From: Candidatus Gemmiger stercoripullorum
Lineage (GTDB): Bacteria; Bacillota; Clostridia; Oscillospirales; Ruminococcaceae
Assembly: GCA_019119365.1 (NCBI GenBank)
Contig: DWXD01000045.1
Span: 1-62,181 of the forward strand
DNA: 62,181 nucleotides
Direction: 5' to 3'
Positions 22,639 to 30,443 of the stretch are shown one piece after another. Made by a program: the position numbers and the translations under genes. Every line of letters starts with the position of its first letter. Positions within the stretch are counted from its first letter, which is position 1. Under the pieces are notes generated by a model. It was not told the DNA's origin and did no database searches. It saw only the letters and a list, made by a program, of their open reading frames with translations.

Positions 22639-23010
22639 TCAGTGGGCGGCTTTGGCCCGGCAGGCAGGGCAGAGGTAGTGGATGGTCAGCTGGTAGCTGC
22701 GCACTTTGGTGCCGATCACGTTTTCGATCTCGCGCACAAGCCCCACAACGGGGATGTCCTGCAGCTCCCCGCACCCGTCGCAGTACAGGTGGCCGTGGGG
22801 GGCGGCGGTCTTGTCAAAGCGGTCGGCGCCGTCCGGCATTTCCAGCCGGGCGATCTCCCCGGCCTGTTCCATCAGCTTGAGGTTGCGGTACACCGTACCG
22901 CGCGCGATGTTGGGCATGCGGGTGCGCGCCTGGGCAAAGATCTCGTCGGCCGTCAGGTGCCGCGGGCTCTGCTGCATAAGTTCCAGGATCAGGCGGCGTT
23001 GGCGTGTCAT
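22639..23010 (-). CDS. perR: Fur/PerR-family regulator, probably PerR
   Basis: A 123-residue metal-dependent repressor. The N-terminal winged helix (MTRQRRLILELMQQSPRHLTADEIF then ARGTVYRNLKLMEQAGEI) binds DNA. The C-terminal half has PDGADRFDKTAAPHGHLYCDGC and CPAC, giving two Cys-x2-Cys zinc-site pairs and the His/Asp metal site typical of PerR-like proteins. Start at ATG 23010 behind GGAGGAAGG. The operator at 23032-23046 in its own promoter, and the matching site before rubrerythrin, point to peroxide-stress control. I choose PerR over Fur because of the rubrerythrin neighbour; iron-sensing Fur cannot be excluded. Confidence 0.82.
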   Translation of the reverse strand: MTRQRRLILELMQQSPRHLTADEIFAQARTRMPNIARGTVYRNLKLMEQAGEIARLEMPDGADRFDKTAAPHGHLYCDGCGELQDIPVVGLVREIENVIGTKVRSYQLTIHYLCPACRAKAAH

Positions 23011-23030
23011 GGGGACCTTCCTCCCTTACA

Positions 23031-23080
23031 ATAAGAATTTGTCTTATAAAGAGAGTAGCGCATCCGCGCGCCTCTGTCAA
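23031..23080 (-). promoter_or_regulatory. promoter and Fur/PerR-type operator of the regulator gene
   Basis: On the minus strand TTGACA (23075-23080), 17-base spacer, TACTCT (23052-23057), then after a 5-base gap the palindrome core TAAGA, CAAAT, TCTTA (23032-23046) within ATAAGA / TCTTAT. The placement over the transcription start suggests autorepression. Confidence 0.75.
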
Positions 23081-23144
23081 TGCCCCGGCGCGGATTTTGG
23101 CAATTTTCACAAAATAAAAATGCGTAAAATTGCCGTTTCATCGC

Positions 23145-23194
23145 TTGACACCCCCGCGGGAAAGGTGTATACTCAATTTAAGATGGAATCTTAA
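23145..23194 (+). promoter_or_regulatory. promoter and Fur/PerR-type operator of rubrerythrin
   Basis: TTGACA (23145-23150), 17-base spacer, TATACT (23168-23173), then after a 5-base gap TAAGA, TGGAA, TCTTA (23179-23193) within the perfect palindrome TTAAGAT / ATCTTAA. Same core and same distance from the -10 as in the divergent regulator promoter. Confidence 0.8.
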
Positions 23195-23273
23195 CTGATT
23201 CGACCTTATCTGAAAACGGAGACCCGGCCCCCAAACAGACCTGTTTTTTGATTTTGAAAGGAGCGCATGTATC

Positions 23274-23816
23274 ATGGAACTCAAAGGCAGCAAGACCGAA
23301 AAGAACCTGTGGGAAGCTTTCGCCGGTGAAAGCCAGGCCCGCAACAAATACACCTACTTTGCCTCCAAAGCAAAGAAGGAAGGCTACGAGCAGATCTCGG
23401 CCATCTTTACCGAGACCGCCAACAACGAAAAAGAGCACGCCAAGATCTGGTTCAAGCTGCTCATGGAAAACGGCGAGATCCCCGACACCCTCACCTGCCT
23501 GAAGATGGCCGCCGCCGGTGAAAACGAGGAGCATACCTCGATGTACCCGCGCATGGCCGCCGAGGCGAAGGAGGAAGGTTTCACCCAGATCGCCGCGCTG
23601 TTCACGATGGTCGCCGCCATCGAGAAAGAGCACGAGGAGCGCTACAAGGCCCTGGCCGCCAACATCGAGGCGGGCAAGGTCTACGCCCGCGAGACCGAGC
23701 AGGTCTGGCAGTGCCGCAACTGCGGGTATGTCTATATCGGTACCCACGCGCCGGTCAAGTGCCCGGTCTGCGCGCATCCGCAGGCATACTTTGAGCTGCG
23801 CAGCCAGAACTACTGA
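23274..23816 (+). CDS. rbr: rubrerythrin
   Basis: A non-haem di-iron peroxidase that reduces H2O2 in the cytosol of anaerobes. The 180-residue protein has a four-helix ferritin-like domain with the carboxylate/His ligands in FAGESQARNKY, TANNEKEHAK, AAAGENEEHTSMY and VAAIEKEHEER. The C-terminal rubredoxin-like domain has CRNCGYVY and CPVCAHP binding one iron. Start at ATG 23274 with AAAGGAG 10 bases upstream; an out-of-frame ATG at 23267 lies between. Long leader (about 100 bases) from the promoter at 23145. Confidence 0.96.
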   Translation: MELKGSKTEKNLWEAFAGESQARNKYTYFASKAKKEGYEQISAIFTETANNEKEHAKIWFKLLMENGEIPDTLTCLKMAAAGENEEHTSMYPRMAAEAKEEGFTQIAALFTMVAAIEKEHEERYKALAANIEAGKVYARETEQVWQCRNCGYVYIGTHAPVKCPVCAHPQAYFELRSQNY

Positions 23817-23837
23817 TCCTTTTCGTCACATAATTCC

Positions 23838-23888
23838 GCCCCGCCGGGTTGCTGCCGCAGCGCAGCCGCCCGGCGGGGCGCTTTTTTT
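23838..23888 (+). terminator. terminator of rubrerythrin
   Basis: 11-bp stem GCCCCGCCGGG (23838-23848) / CCCGGCGGGGC (23869-23879) with a 20-base loop, followed by GC and seven T. Confidence 0.85.
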
Positions 23889-23961
23889 CGTTCGGGAAAC
23901 AAAACAGGCTTGCAGTTTTGCCGCCTGCGGGGTAAACTGGGTATAGACAGGATAACGCCGG

Positions 23962-24582
23962 TCAGGGCACTTGTTCGCCTGCGGGCGCCAGCACCACGGC
24001 GCGGCTGCCCGGCTGGCGGTAGACTTCCATAAAGCGGGCGCGCGGCACGCGGCGGTTCAGAGCCAGCGGGTCGGCCACCGTGAAGTGCGTGTCGTCCGCC
24101 CCGCACAGCGCCATGCAGTGCAGCGTGTGGAACACCCGGTGGTACCCGCCGCCCGGCAGCGCATAGCCGCCGCAGGCGTCAAATTGTACGTCGTTAAAGC
24201 GCAGCGTGGCCCAGAAGATCACCGGCCGCCCGCTCTCCAGCTGGCGCAGCAGGCCGTCCTCCCCGGCGCCGGTCAGGTCGTGCGCCGTATACCCGCCGCC
24301 GTGCGCGGCCAGGTAGGCGTTCGCGGCCGCCACGACCGGCCCGGCAAAGCAGTAGTACCCGGTCTCGGGGCTGCCGTCGTCTTTGTGCGGGTCGCCCATA
24401 TACACCCTGTCCGGGTCCGCCCCGTACCAGCGCGCGCTGCGCGGCAGGTAATGGTCGGCCAGGTCGCACTTGTCGGCCGCAAAGCCCCAGTAGCGCAGCA
24501 CTTCGCACAGGCTTGTGATCTCACAGCCGTTGGGCAGCTCGGGGTTTTGCAGCACCTGCGGCACCGGCAGCAGAATTTCCAT
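23962..24582 (-). CDS. C39-like (papain-fold) peptidase family protein
   Basis: A 206-residue protein resembling the peptidase C39-like family (Peptidase_C39_2). It has PQVLQNPELPNGCEITSLCEVL (Cys nucleophile in NGCEITSL, the position of the catalytic Cys in the family), HTLHCMALCGADD (catalytic His) and FTVADPL (Asp). No signal peptide is evident with the start at ATG 24582 (AGAGGGA upstream); the 22 extra upstream codons in frame are not hydrophobic. It stands alone, divergent from the next gene. Substrate unknown; relatives are annotated as C39 peptidase-like or phytochelatin-synthase-fold proteins. Confidence 0.75.
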   Translation of the reverse strand: MEILLPVPQVLQNPELPNGCEITSLCEVLRYWGFAADKCDLADHYLPRSARWYGADPDRVYMGDPHKDDGSPETGYYCFAGPVVAAANAYLAAHGGGYTAHDLTGAGEDGLLRQLESGRPVIFWATLRFNDVQFDACGGYALPGGGYHRVFHTLHCMALCGADDTHFTVADPLALNRRVPRARFMEVYRQPGSRAVVLAPAGEQVP

Positions 24583-24694
24583 TTTCGGTCCCTCTTTGTC
24601 TGTAGATTTCTCCCCGGCATTGTAGCACACGCCCGCCGGAATTGGCAAGCGCCGGGCCGTTTAGAAGCAGATTTGTAGCAGAAAGGAACGCCCC

Positions 24695-25729
24695 ATGCCC
24701 CTGATCCGTGAGTATGGCCTGATCCCCGGCCGCATGCCGCCGGGGCCGCGCAACACGCTGGCCGATGTGCCCGGCGTGGCGGTGGGCCACTGTACCGTGC
24801 GCACGCCCGGCCACAACACCGGCGTGACCGTCATCCTGCCGCGCGCGGATATCTATTTTAAGAAATGCACGGCTGCGGCCCATGTCATCAACGGGTACGG
24901 CAAAACGGCGGGGCTGGTCCAGGTCGAGGAACTCGGCCAGCTGGAAACGCCCATCGCCCTGACCAACACGCTGAACGTCGGCCTTGTCAGCGACGCGCTC
25001 GTCCAGTATACGGCCGACGCCTGCGCCGCGCACGGCACAGAGCTGCGCAGCGTCAACCCGGTGGTGGGCGAATGCAACGACAGCACGCTCAACCGCATCG
25101 CCGAGCGCGTGGTCGGCCGCGCCGAGGTATACCGCGCCATCGCGGCGGCCGGGCCCGATTTCGCCCAGGGCTGCGTCGGTGCGGGCACGGGCATGATCTG
25201 CCACGGCCTCAAGGGCGGCATCGGCTCGGCCAGCCGCCGCCTCACAGCGGACGGGCGCACGTTTACGGTCGGCGTGCTGGCGCTGTGCAACCACGGCTGT
25301 CTGGAAGAGCTCAACATCCTTGGCCGCCGCCCCGGCGCGGCCATCGCCGCGCGGCAGCAGGCCGCCGCCAAAACCGACGATGTGGGCAGCTGTATTCTGG
25401 TGCTCGGCACCGACCTGCCGCTTTCCAGCCGCCAGCTGGGCCGCGTCGTGCGGCGCTGCGGCGTCGGGCTTGCGCGCGTGGGCAGCTACTGGGGCCACGG
25501 CAGCGGCGATATCGCCATCGGTTTCACGACCGCCCACGCGCTGTGTGCGGACGCGGCCGAAGTCGAAACCCTGCCGCACCTGCGCGAAGACCGGCTCGAA
25601 CCGGCTTTTCTGGCCGCCGCTGAAGCCGCGGAGGAGGCCGTGCTCAACGCCCTGGCCGCCGCCGAACCCACGACCGGCTATGACGGCACGGTCTGCCACG
25701 CCCTGTGCGAATACCGCGACCTGCTTTGA
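24695..25729 (+). CDS. P1/S58-family peptidase (DmpA-type aminopeptidase)
   Basis: A 344-residue Ntn-type hydrolase that self-cleaves and releases N-terminal D- or beta-amino residues from small peptides. The start IREYGLIPGRMPPGPRNTLADVPGVAVGH, then GVTVILPR, LTNTLNVG, GECND and GCVGAGTGMICHGLKGGIGSASR are family landmarks. In DmpA the self-cleavage serine follows a G-N segment in the second half; here LALCNHG marks that region, with Cys where Ser is expected in the motif as I remember it, which should be checked. It precedes an M19 dipeptidase by 23 bases, forming a peptide-degradation operon. Confidence 0.85.
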   Translation: MPLIREYGLIPGRMPPGPRNTLADVPGVAVGHCTVRTPGHNTGVTVILPRADIYFKKCTAAAHVINGYGKTAGLVQVEELGQLETPIALTNTLNVGLVSDALVQYTADACAAHGTELRSVNPVVGECNDSTLNRIAERVVGRAEVYRAIAAAGPDFAQGCVGAGTGMICHGLKGGIGSASRRLTADGRTFTVGVLALCNHGCLEELNILGRRPGAAIAARQQAAAKTDDVGSCILVLGTDLPLSSRQLGRVVRRCGVGLARVGSYWGHGSGDIAIGFTTAHALCADAAEVETLPHLREDRLEPAFLAAAEAAEEAVLNALAAAEPTTGYDGTVCHALCEYRDLL

Positions 25730-25752
25730 ATTGTACAAAAGGGGAGAACGAC

Positions 25753-26748
25753 ATGAAAGATTTCAAGGTCTGGGACCTGCACTGCGATACGCTCTATGCG
25801 CTGCTGGAAGCCGACAAAAACGGCAGCCCCGCGCGCTTTGACAAAAACGGCCTGATGATCGACCTCGAACGCCTGCGCAGCGGCAACTACCTGCTGCAGT
25901 GCTTCGCCTGCTTTGTCGACCTTGCGGAACCGGGCGACCCGCTCGTCAAGGCGCTGCGGGAGGCCGACCGCTTTCAGCAGATCCTGGCCGCTTTCCCGGA
26001 CGACCTTATGTGGGTGCGCACCCCGGCCGACATCGACGCGCTGCTGCGCGGCGGGCGCATCGGCGCGATGCTGACGGCCGAGGAGGGCGGCATCTGCAAG
26101 GACGACCCCGCCGTGCTGCGCACGCTCTACCGCCTTGGCGTGCGCATGATGACGCTGACCTGGAACCATAAGAACGGCCTGGCCGAGCCCAACCTGCGCC
26201 CCGGCCCCGCCGCCTGGCCGCCGCAGCCCAACACGACCGGCGGTTTGACCGAAACGGGCTTTGCATTCCTGCAGGAGATGGAACGCCTGCATATGATCGT
26301 GGACGTCTCCCACCTGTCCGACGCAGGCATATGGGATGTGCTGCGCGCCGGGCGGCGTCCGTTCGCGGCCAGCCATTCCAGCGCCCGCGCCTGCTGCCCG
26401 CACCCGCGCAACCTGACCGATGAGATGCTCGCGGCCATGGGCGAACGCGGCTGTCTGGTCGGGCTCAACTACTGCCCGGCCTTCCTCGACGCTTCCGCCG
26501 ACCGCAGCCATCTTGTCAGCCGTGTGGACGATATGGTCCGCCACCTGCGGCATATGATCGACAAAGGCGGCGAAGACCTGGTGGCGCTGGGCAGCGACTT
26601 TGACGGCATCGGCGGCACGCTGGAGATCGCCGGGGCGCAGGATATGCCCAAACTGGCCGAAGCCCTGCTGGCGGCCGGTTTCAGCGAGACGCAGGTCGAA
26701 AAGCTGTTCTGGCGCAACGCCGCGCGCTTCTTCCGCGAAAACCTGTAA
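25753..26748 (+). CDS. M19-family membrane-type dipeptidase
   Basis: A 331-residue zinc dipeptidase of the renal dipeptidase family. Metal ligands are visible: WDLHCDTLY (His10, Asp12), TAEEGG (bridging Glu), VDVSHLSDAG (His) and ASHSSARACCPHPRNLTDE (His). LGSDFDGI holds the late Asp. No signal peptide, so it acts in the cytosol on dipeptides, probably supplied by the peptide importer encoded downstream. Start at ATG 25753 behind GGGGAGAA. Confidence 0.93.
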   Translation: MKDFKVWDLHCDTLYALLEADKNGSPARFDKNGLMIDLERLRSGNYLLQCFACFVDLAEPGDPLVKALREADRFQQILAAFPDDLMWVRTPADIDALLRGGRIGAMLTAEEGGICKDDPAVLRTLYRLGVRMMTLTWNHKNGLAEPNLRPGPAAWPPQPNTTGGLTETGFAFLQEMERLHMIVDVSHLSDAGIWDVLRAGRRPFAASHSSARACCPHPRNLTDEMLAAMGERGCLVGLNYCPAFLDASADRSHLVSRVDDMVRHLRHMIDKGGEDLVALGSDFDGIGGTLEIAGAQDMPKLAEALLAAGFSETQVEKLFWRNAARFFRENL

Positions 26749-26765
26749 AACCGGAGGACCTCTCC

Positions 26766-27161
26766 ATGACGCTTCTCAACCTGATCTACTGCCTGCTGGG
26801 CGCGGTGTTCATCGTGCTGGGCGGCGTGTGCCTGTGGGAAAAATACCGCACCGTGCACGGCGGCATGCGCCTGCCCGCGCGCATCATCCGCTGCCAGCGC
26901 CAGGGCCCCAAAAACCGGCGGCAGAGCGGCGGCTACTGCTTTGTGGTCGAGTTCACGACCCCCGACGGCATCCGCCACACCGCCGCCACCAACGATTCGT
27001 TCTGGTTCGACCAGACCCGCCGCGTCGGCACGGTCATCGAAGTCTGGTACAACCCCGCTTCGCCCACCGTCGTCGAGCGCCGCAGCCTGGAAGCCGAGCT
27101 GCTCGGCGCGCTGTTCATCGCGCTCGGCTTTGCCGTGATCTTCTGGCTGGGTCTGACCTGA
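26766..27161 (+). CDS. DUF3592-like membrane protein
   Basis: A 131-residue protein with a hydrophobic segment at each end (about residues 5-22 and 108-128) flanking a soluble middle domain. The middle domain (MRLPARIIRCQ, YCFVVEFTTPDG, VGTVIEVWYNPASP) has the pattern of DUF3592, a small beta-barrel outside the membrane. Function unknown. It is 17 bases after the dipeptidase on the same strand. Confidence 0.75.
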   Translation: MTLLNLIYCLLGAVFIVLGGVCLWEKYRTVHGGMRLPARIIRCQRQGPKNRRQSGGYCFVVEFTTPDGIRHTAATNDSFWFDQTRRVGTVIEVWYNPASPTVVERRSLEAELLGALFIALGFAVIFWLGLT

Positions 27162-27250
27162 GGGAGCGGACGAAAACGGGAACAGCGGAAATTTTATAAA
27201 ACAACAGTCCCAAAAACAACCCTCCTGCCCGCTGCGGGCCGCCCGCTCGA

Positions 27251-27280
27251 TTGTAAAGCGCGCGCTTTCTATGGTATACT
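27251..27280 (+). promoter_or_regulatory. probable promoter of rmuC
   Basis: TTGTAA (27251-27256), 18-base spacer, TATACT (27275-27280), 34 bases before the rmuC start. Confidence 0.6.
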
Positions 27281-27313
27281 GCAGGGGAATAAACCAAGGG
27301 GGAACCTGTTGTG

Positions 27314-28675
27314 ATGATGCCGCTTTTGATCGTACTGCTGGCCCTGGCTGTGCTGGGGGATGTGCTGCTCGCCGTTTTGCTGCTGCAAAGCCGCCGCGCC
27401 GCGCCCGACCCGGACGCCCTGGCGCGGGCGCTGGCCGCCCAGCAGCGCGCGGCCCAGGGCGAAACGGTCCGCGCCGTGCAGGCCGCCGTGCGCGATTTGG
27501 GCGCGCTGCTGGCCGAAACGCAGAACCAGAGCGCCGCCGCGGCCGGCGCCCGGCTCGACGCCATCGACCGCACCGGCGCGGCCCGCCAGAAAGCCGCCAA
27601 CGACGCGGTCACGGCGCAGCTGGCGCTGCTGGAGCGCCGCCTCAAAGGTCTCGAGGATTCCAACGCCGCCCGCATGGACGGCCTGCGTGCCGCCCTGGCG
27701 CAGGGGCTTGAGACCATCCGCACCGACAACAGCCGCAAGCTGGACGAGATCCGCGGCACCGTGGACGAAAAGCTGCAGACCACGCTGCAAAAGCGCATTT
27801 CCGATTCTTTCCGCGCGGTCAGCCAGCAGCTTGAGCAGGTGTACAAGGGTCTGGGCGAAATGCAGACGCTGGCCGCCGATGTCGGCGGGCTCAAGCGGGT
27901 GCTGTCCGGTGTCAAGACGCGCGGCATCCTGGGCGAAGTGCAGCTCGGCGGCATTCTGCGGGAGATCCTGGCCCCGGGCCAGTATGCCGAAAACGTCGCC
28001 ACCATCCCGGGCAGCGCCAACCGTGTCGAGTACGCCGTGCGCCTGCCGGGGCAAAACGGCACGGTCTGGCTGCCCATCGACGCCAAGTTCCCGGCCGACA
28101 GCTATACCCGCCTGCTCGACGCGCGCGACAGCGGCGACCCGGCCGCCGTCGCCGCCGCCCGCAAACAGCTTGAACAGCGCCTGCGCCAGGAGGCGAAGGA
28201 CATCCGCGAAAAATACATCGAGCTGCCGTACACAACGGCGTTCGGCGTGCTGTTCCTGCCGTTTGAAGGGCTGTACGCCGAGGTCGTCTCGAGCGGCGTG
28301 AGCGAGACTTTGCAGCGCGATTTCCAGATCAGCATCGCCGGGCCGTCCACGATGGCGGCGCTGCTCAACGCCCTGCAGATGGGCTTCCGCACGCTGGCGA
28401 TCCAGAAACGCTCGGGCGAGGTATGGCAGGTGCTGGCTGCGGTCAAAACTGAATTTGAAAAGTTCGGCGCCGGGCTGCAGTCGATGCAGCGCCACCTCAA
28501 CCAGACCGGCAGCGACCTCGAGGAATTGATCGGCACGCGCAGCCGCGCGATCACCCGCCGCCTCGAAGCCGTGCAGCAGCTCGACCCCGGCGAAGCGTCC
28601 GGCCTGCTTGGGCAGGACGATTTCCTGGCCGCCCCCGCCGCCCGCCTGCGCCGCCGCGACGAACCCGGGAACTGA
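27314..28675 (+). CDS. rmuC: DNA recombination protein RmuC
   Basis: A 453-residue protein anchored by an N-terminal hydrophobic segment (MPLLIVLLALAVLGDVLLAVLLL). A coiled-coil region follows (about residues 35-190, rich in Ala, Gln, Glu and Arg). The RmuC nuclease-like domain comes next: RGILGEVQLGGILREIL, WLPIDAKFPADSY, RLRQEAKDIREKYIELPYT, GVLFLPFEGLYAEVV and GPSTMAALLNALQMGFRTL, with the K-D-E residues of the PD-(D/E)xK fold. The family limits DNA inversions at repeats; that is of interest near the inverted repeats here. Start could also be the GTG at 27311. Confidence 0.93.
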   Translation: MMPLLIVLLALAVLGDVLLAVLLLQSRRAAPDPDALARALAAQQRAAQGETVRAVQAAVRDLGALLAETQNQSAAAAGARLDAIDRTGAARQKAANDAVTAQLALLERRLKGLEDSNAARMDGLRAALAQGLETIRTDNSRKLDEIRGTVDEKLQTTLQKRISDSFRAVSQQLEQVYKGLGEMQTLAADVGGLKRVLSGVKTRGILGEVQLGGILREILAPGQYAENVATIPGSANRVEYAVRLPGQNGTVWLPIDAKFPADSYTRLLDARDSGDPAAVAAARKQLEQRLRQEAKDIREKYIELPYTTAFGVLFLPFEGLYAEVVSSGVSETLQRDFQISIAGPSTMAALLNALQMGFRTLAIQKRSGEVWQVLAAVKTEFEKFGAGLQSMQRHLNQTGSDLEELIGTRSRAITRRLEAVQQLDPGEASGLLGQDDFLAAPAARLRRRDEPGN

Positions 28676-28711
28676 TACCAAACGCGCCCACCCTCTACTC
28701 TATATTTTCGA

Positions 28712-28770
28712 GCCGCCCGCAGGGCGGCGATCCACCATATCTAAACTCTAAACTCTCAACTCTGAACTCT
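28712..28770. repeat. composite repeat: triloop hairpin plus TCTRAAC heptamers
   Basis: GCCGCCC, GCA, GGGCGGC (28712-28728), 11-base spacer, then TCTAAAC TCTAAAC TCTCAAC TCTGAAC (28740-28767). Lies in the 124-base gap between rmuC and the DUF308 gene. Confidence 0.75.
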
Positions 28771-28799
28771 TTAAAAAAGTAAGCAAGGAGGCAACCGCC

Positions 28800-29318
28800 A
28801 TGAAACACATCCGCTGGGATATGCTGGCCCTGCCGCTGGCGGGCATTGCGCTGGGGCTGTTTCTGATCTTCCGCCCCTTCAGCGCCACCGCCGCGCTGTG
28901 CAGCCTGGTCGGCTGGCTGCTGCTGCTCGCCGGGGGCATCGGCATTGTCAACGCGCTGGCCTTCCAGCGCGCGACCTGGCTGTCCAGCCCGCTGCTGCCG
29001 TTCAGCGTGGCCGGGGCCATCATCGGCCTTTTCTTCATCCTTAGCCCCAATATGCTCGTCTCGCTCGTGGGGGTCATCGTCTGCGTGTTCCTGCTTGTCA
29101 CCGGCATGACCAACGTGCAGGCCGGCATCCAGCGCCGCCGCTGGGGCGACCGCGCCTGGTGGCTGCCGCTTATCGTGGGCGTTCTGTGCGTCGGGCTGGG
29201 GCTGTATACGCTGTTTGCGCCCGGGGCCACGGCGGCGTTCATCATGCGCCTGGTCGGCGTGATGATGCTGTGTTCCGGTCTGGTCAACCTGCTCAATATG
29301 CTGGACTGGCGCGAATAA
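28800..29318 (+). CDS. DUF308 (HdeD-like) membrane protein
   Basis: A 172-residue protein with six short hydrophobic segments in three pairs, each pair separated by a small polar turn (FRPFSAT, FILSPNM, LFAPGAT). This three-fold repeat is the pattern of DUF308/HdeD proteins, which in E. coli are linked to acid stress. Function unknown in Firmicutes. AAGGAGG precedes ATG 28800. Confidence 0.85.
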   Translation: MKHIRWDMLALPLAGIALGLFLIFRPFSATAALCSLVGWLLLLAGGIGIVNALAFQRATWLSSPLLPFSVAGAIIGLFFILSPNMLVSLVGVIVCVFLLVTGMTNVQAGIQRRRWGDRAWWLPLIVGVLCVGLGLYTLFAPGATAAFIMRLVGVMMLCSGLVNLLNMLDWRE

Positions 29319-29321
29319 ACT

Positions 29322-29349
29322 TTGACAAAATGCAGTTTTGTGTTAAAAT
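29322..29349 (+). promoter_or_regulatory. promoter of the DegV gene
   Basis: TTGACA (29322-29327), 16-base spacer, TAAAAT (29344-29349), directly after the DUF308 stop. Confidence 0.7.
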
Positions 29350-29388
29350 CAGAAAAACGGCCCGTGCCGAGAAACGAGGTCCTGCCCT

Positions 29389-30285
29389 ATGATCCGTATC
29401 CTGACCGATTCCGCCGCCGACCTGACCTGTGCCGATGCGGCGCTGCCCGGCGTGACAGTCGTCCCGCTGCAGGTGAACTTTGCCAACGGGGATACCGCGC
29501 TGGACGGCGTTGACATCACCGGCGACGAATACTATGCCCGCCTGAAAACCGAGGACAAGCTGCCGCGCACCAGCCAGCCTTCGCCGGACCAGTTCATTGA
29601 AATTTTTGAGGACGCGCGCGCCGCGGGCGACGAGGTCGTGGCCGTGCTGCTGTCCTCCACGCTGTCCGGCACCTGGCAGTGCGCGCGCCTGGCCGCTGAG
29701 ACCTGCGAGTTTGAAGACCTCTACCTTGTGGACTCCCGCACCGGCTCCCAGGGCGAAGCGATCCTTGTGCGCGAGGCCGTGCGCCTGCGCGACGAGGAAG
29801 GCCGCAGCGCCGCCGAGATCGCCGCGGCGCTGGAAGAGCTCAAGGGGCGCATCCGCATCCTCGGCGTTATCGACAGCCTCAAGCACCTGCACAAGGGCGG
29901 CCGCCTGCCCGCCGCCGTCGCGCTGGTGGGCGGGGCACTGGGCATCAAGCCGGTGCTCTCGGTCGTGGACGGCGAGATCAAGCTGGCCGATACCGCCCGC
30001 GGCCGCCCCGGCGCGCTGGTGGCCATGTTCAAGCAGATCGACAAGCTCGGCGGCATCGACCCGGCCTATGGCTATGTGCTGCTGTATTCCGACGATAAGC
30101 GCACCGTCGCGCCGGTGCACCGCTACCTGCACGAGAACCGCCGCCTGACCGGCGGGCGCACCGCCCAGCTCGGCGCGGTCATCGGCACCCACATCGGCCC
30201 CGGCTGCGCCGCGCTCGTCTTTGTGGTCCCGCCGGCAGAAAAAGCGCCGGAAGCGCCCGCCGAAACCGCGCCGGAAGAAGCGTAA
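29389..30285 (+). CDS. DegV-family fatty-acid-binding protein
   Basis: A 298-residue protein with the family pattern ILTDSAADLT, VVPLQVNF, TSQPSPDQF, LLSSTLSGTWQ, DSRTGSQGEAI, IDSLKHLHKGGRL and LGIKPVLSVVDGEI. DegV/FakB proteins bind a single fatty acid and deliver it to the kinase FakA for incorporation into phospholipid. FakA is not in the window, so whether this copy is a true FakB is open. The C-terminal 20 residues form an Ala/Pro/Glu-rich tail beyond the family's usual end. Confidence 0.92.
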   Translation: MIRILTDSAADLTCADAALPGVTVVPLQVNFANGDTALDGVDITGDEYYARLKTEDKLPRTSQPSPDQFIEIFEDARAAGDEVVAVLLSSTLSGTWQCARLAAETCEFEDLYLVDSRTGSQGEAILVREAVRLRDEEGRSAAEIAAALEELKGRIRILGVIDSLKHLHKGGRLPAAVALVGGALGIKPVLSVVDGEIKLADTARGRPGALVAMFKQIDKLGGIDPAYGYVLLYSDDKRTVAPVHRYLHENRRLTGGRTAQLGAVIGTHIGPGCAALVFVVPPAEKAPEAPAETAPEEA

Positions 30286-30298
30286 AAACAGAAGGTCT

Positions 30299-30334
30299 TT
30301 CTGCCCCGGCCCCCGGCCGGGGCAGAAAACTTTT
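30299..30334 (+). terminator. terminator of the DegV gene
   Basis: 13-bp stem TTCTGCCCCGGCC (30299-30311) / GGCCGGGGCAGAA (30315-30327), loop CCC, followed by AAC and four T. Confidence 0.75.
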
Positions 30335-30363
30335 GCCCGCCCCTGTTTTTGGCGGCCGGAATG

Positions 30364-30372
30364 TGTTATAAT
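30364..30372 (+). promoter_or_regulatory. extended -10 promoter for the SGNH/XpaC genes
   Basis: TGTTATAAT: a consensus TATAAT (30367-30372) with the extended TG one base upstream and no good -35. 72 bases before the next start. Confidence 0.6.
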
Positions 30373-30443
30373 TTTTCTGTTACGAAAATTTCAAGAAACT
30401 TCAAGCGCCCGGCCCCGGCCGCGGCAGGAAAGGGGGCGTCTGC

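Noticed and set aside
28740-28767. Heptamer tract considered as a simple microsatellite
   Set aside because: The same heptamers with an adjacent hairpin occur at two other loci, so it is treated as a dispersed element.
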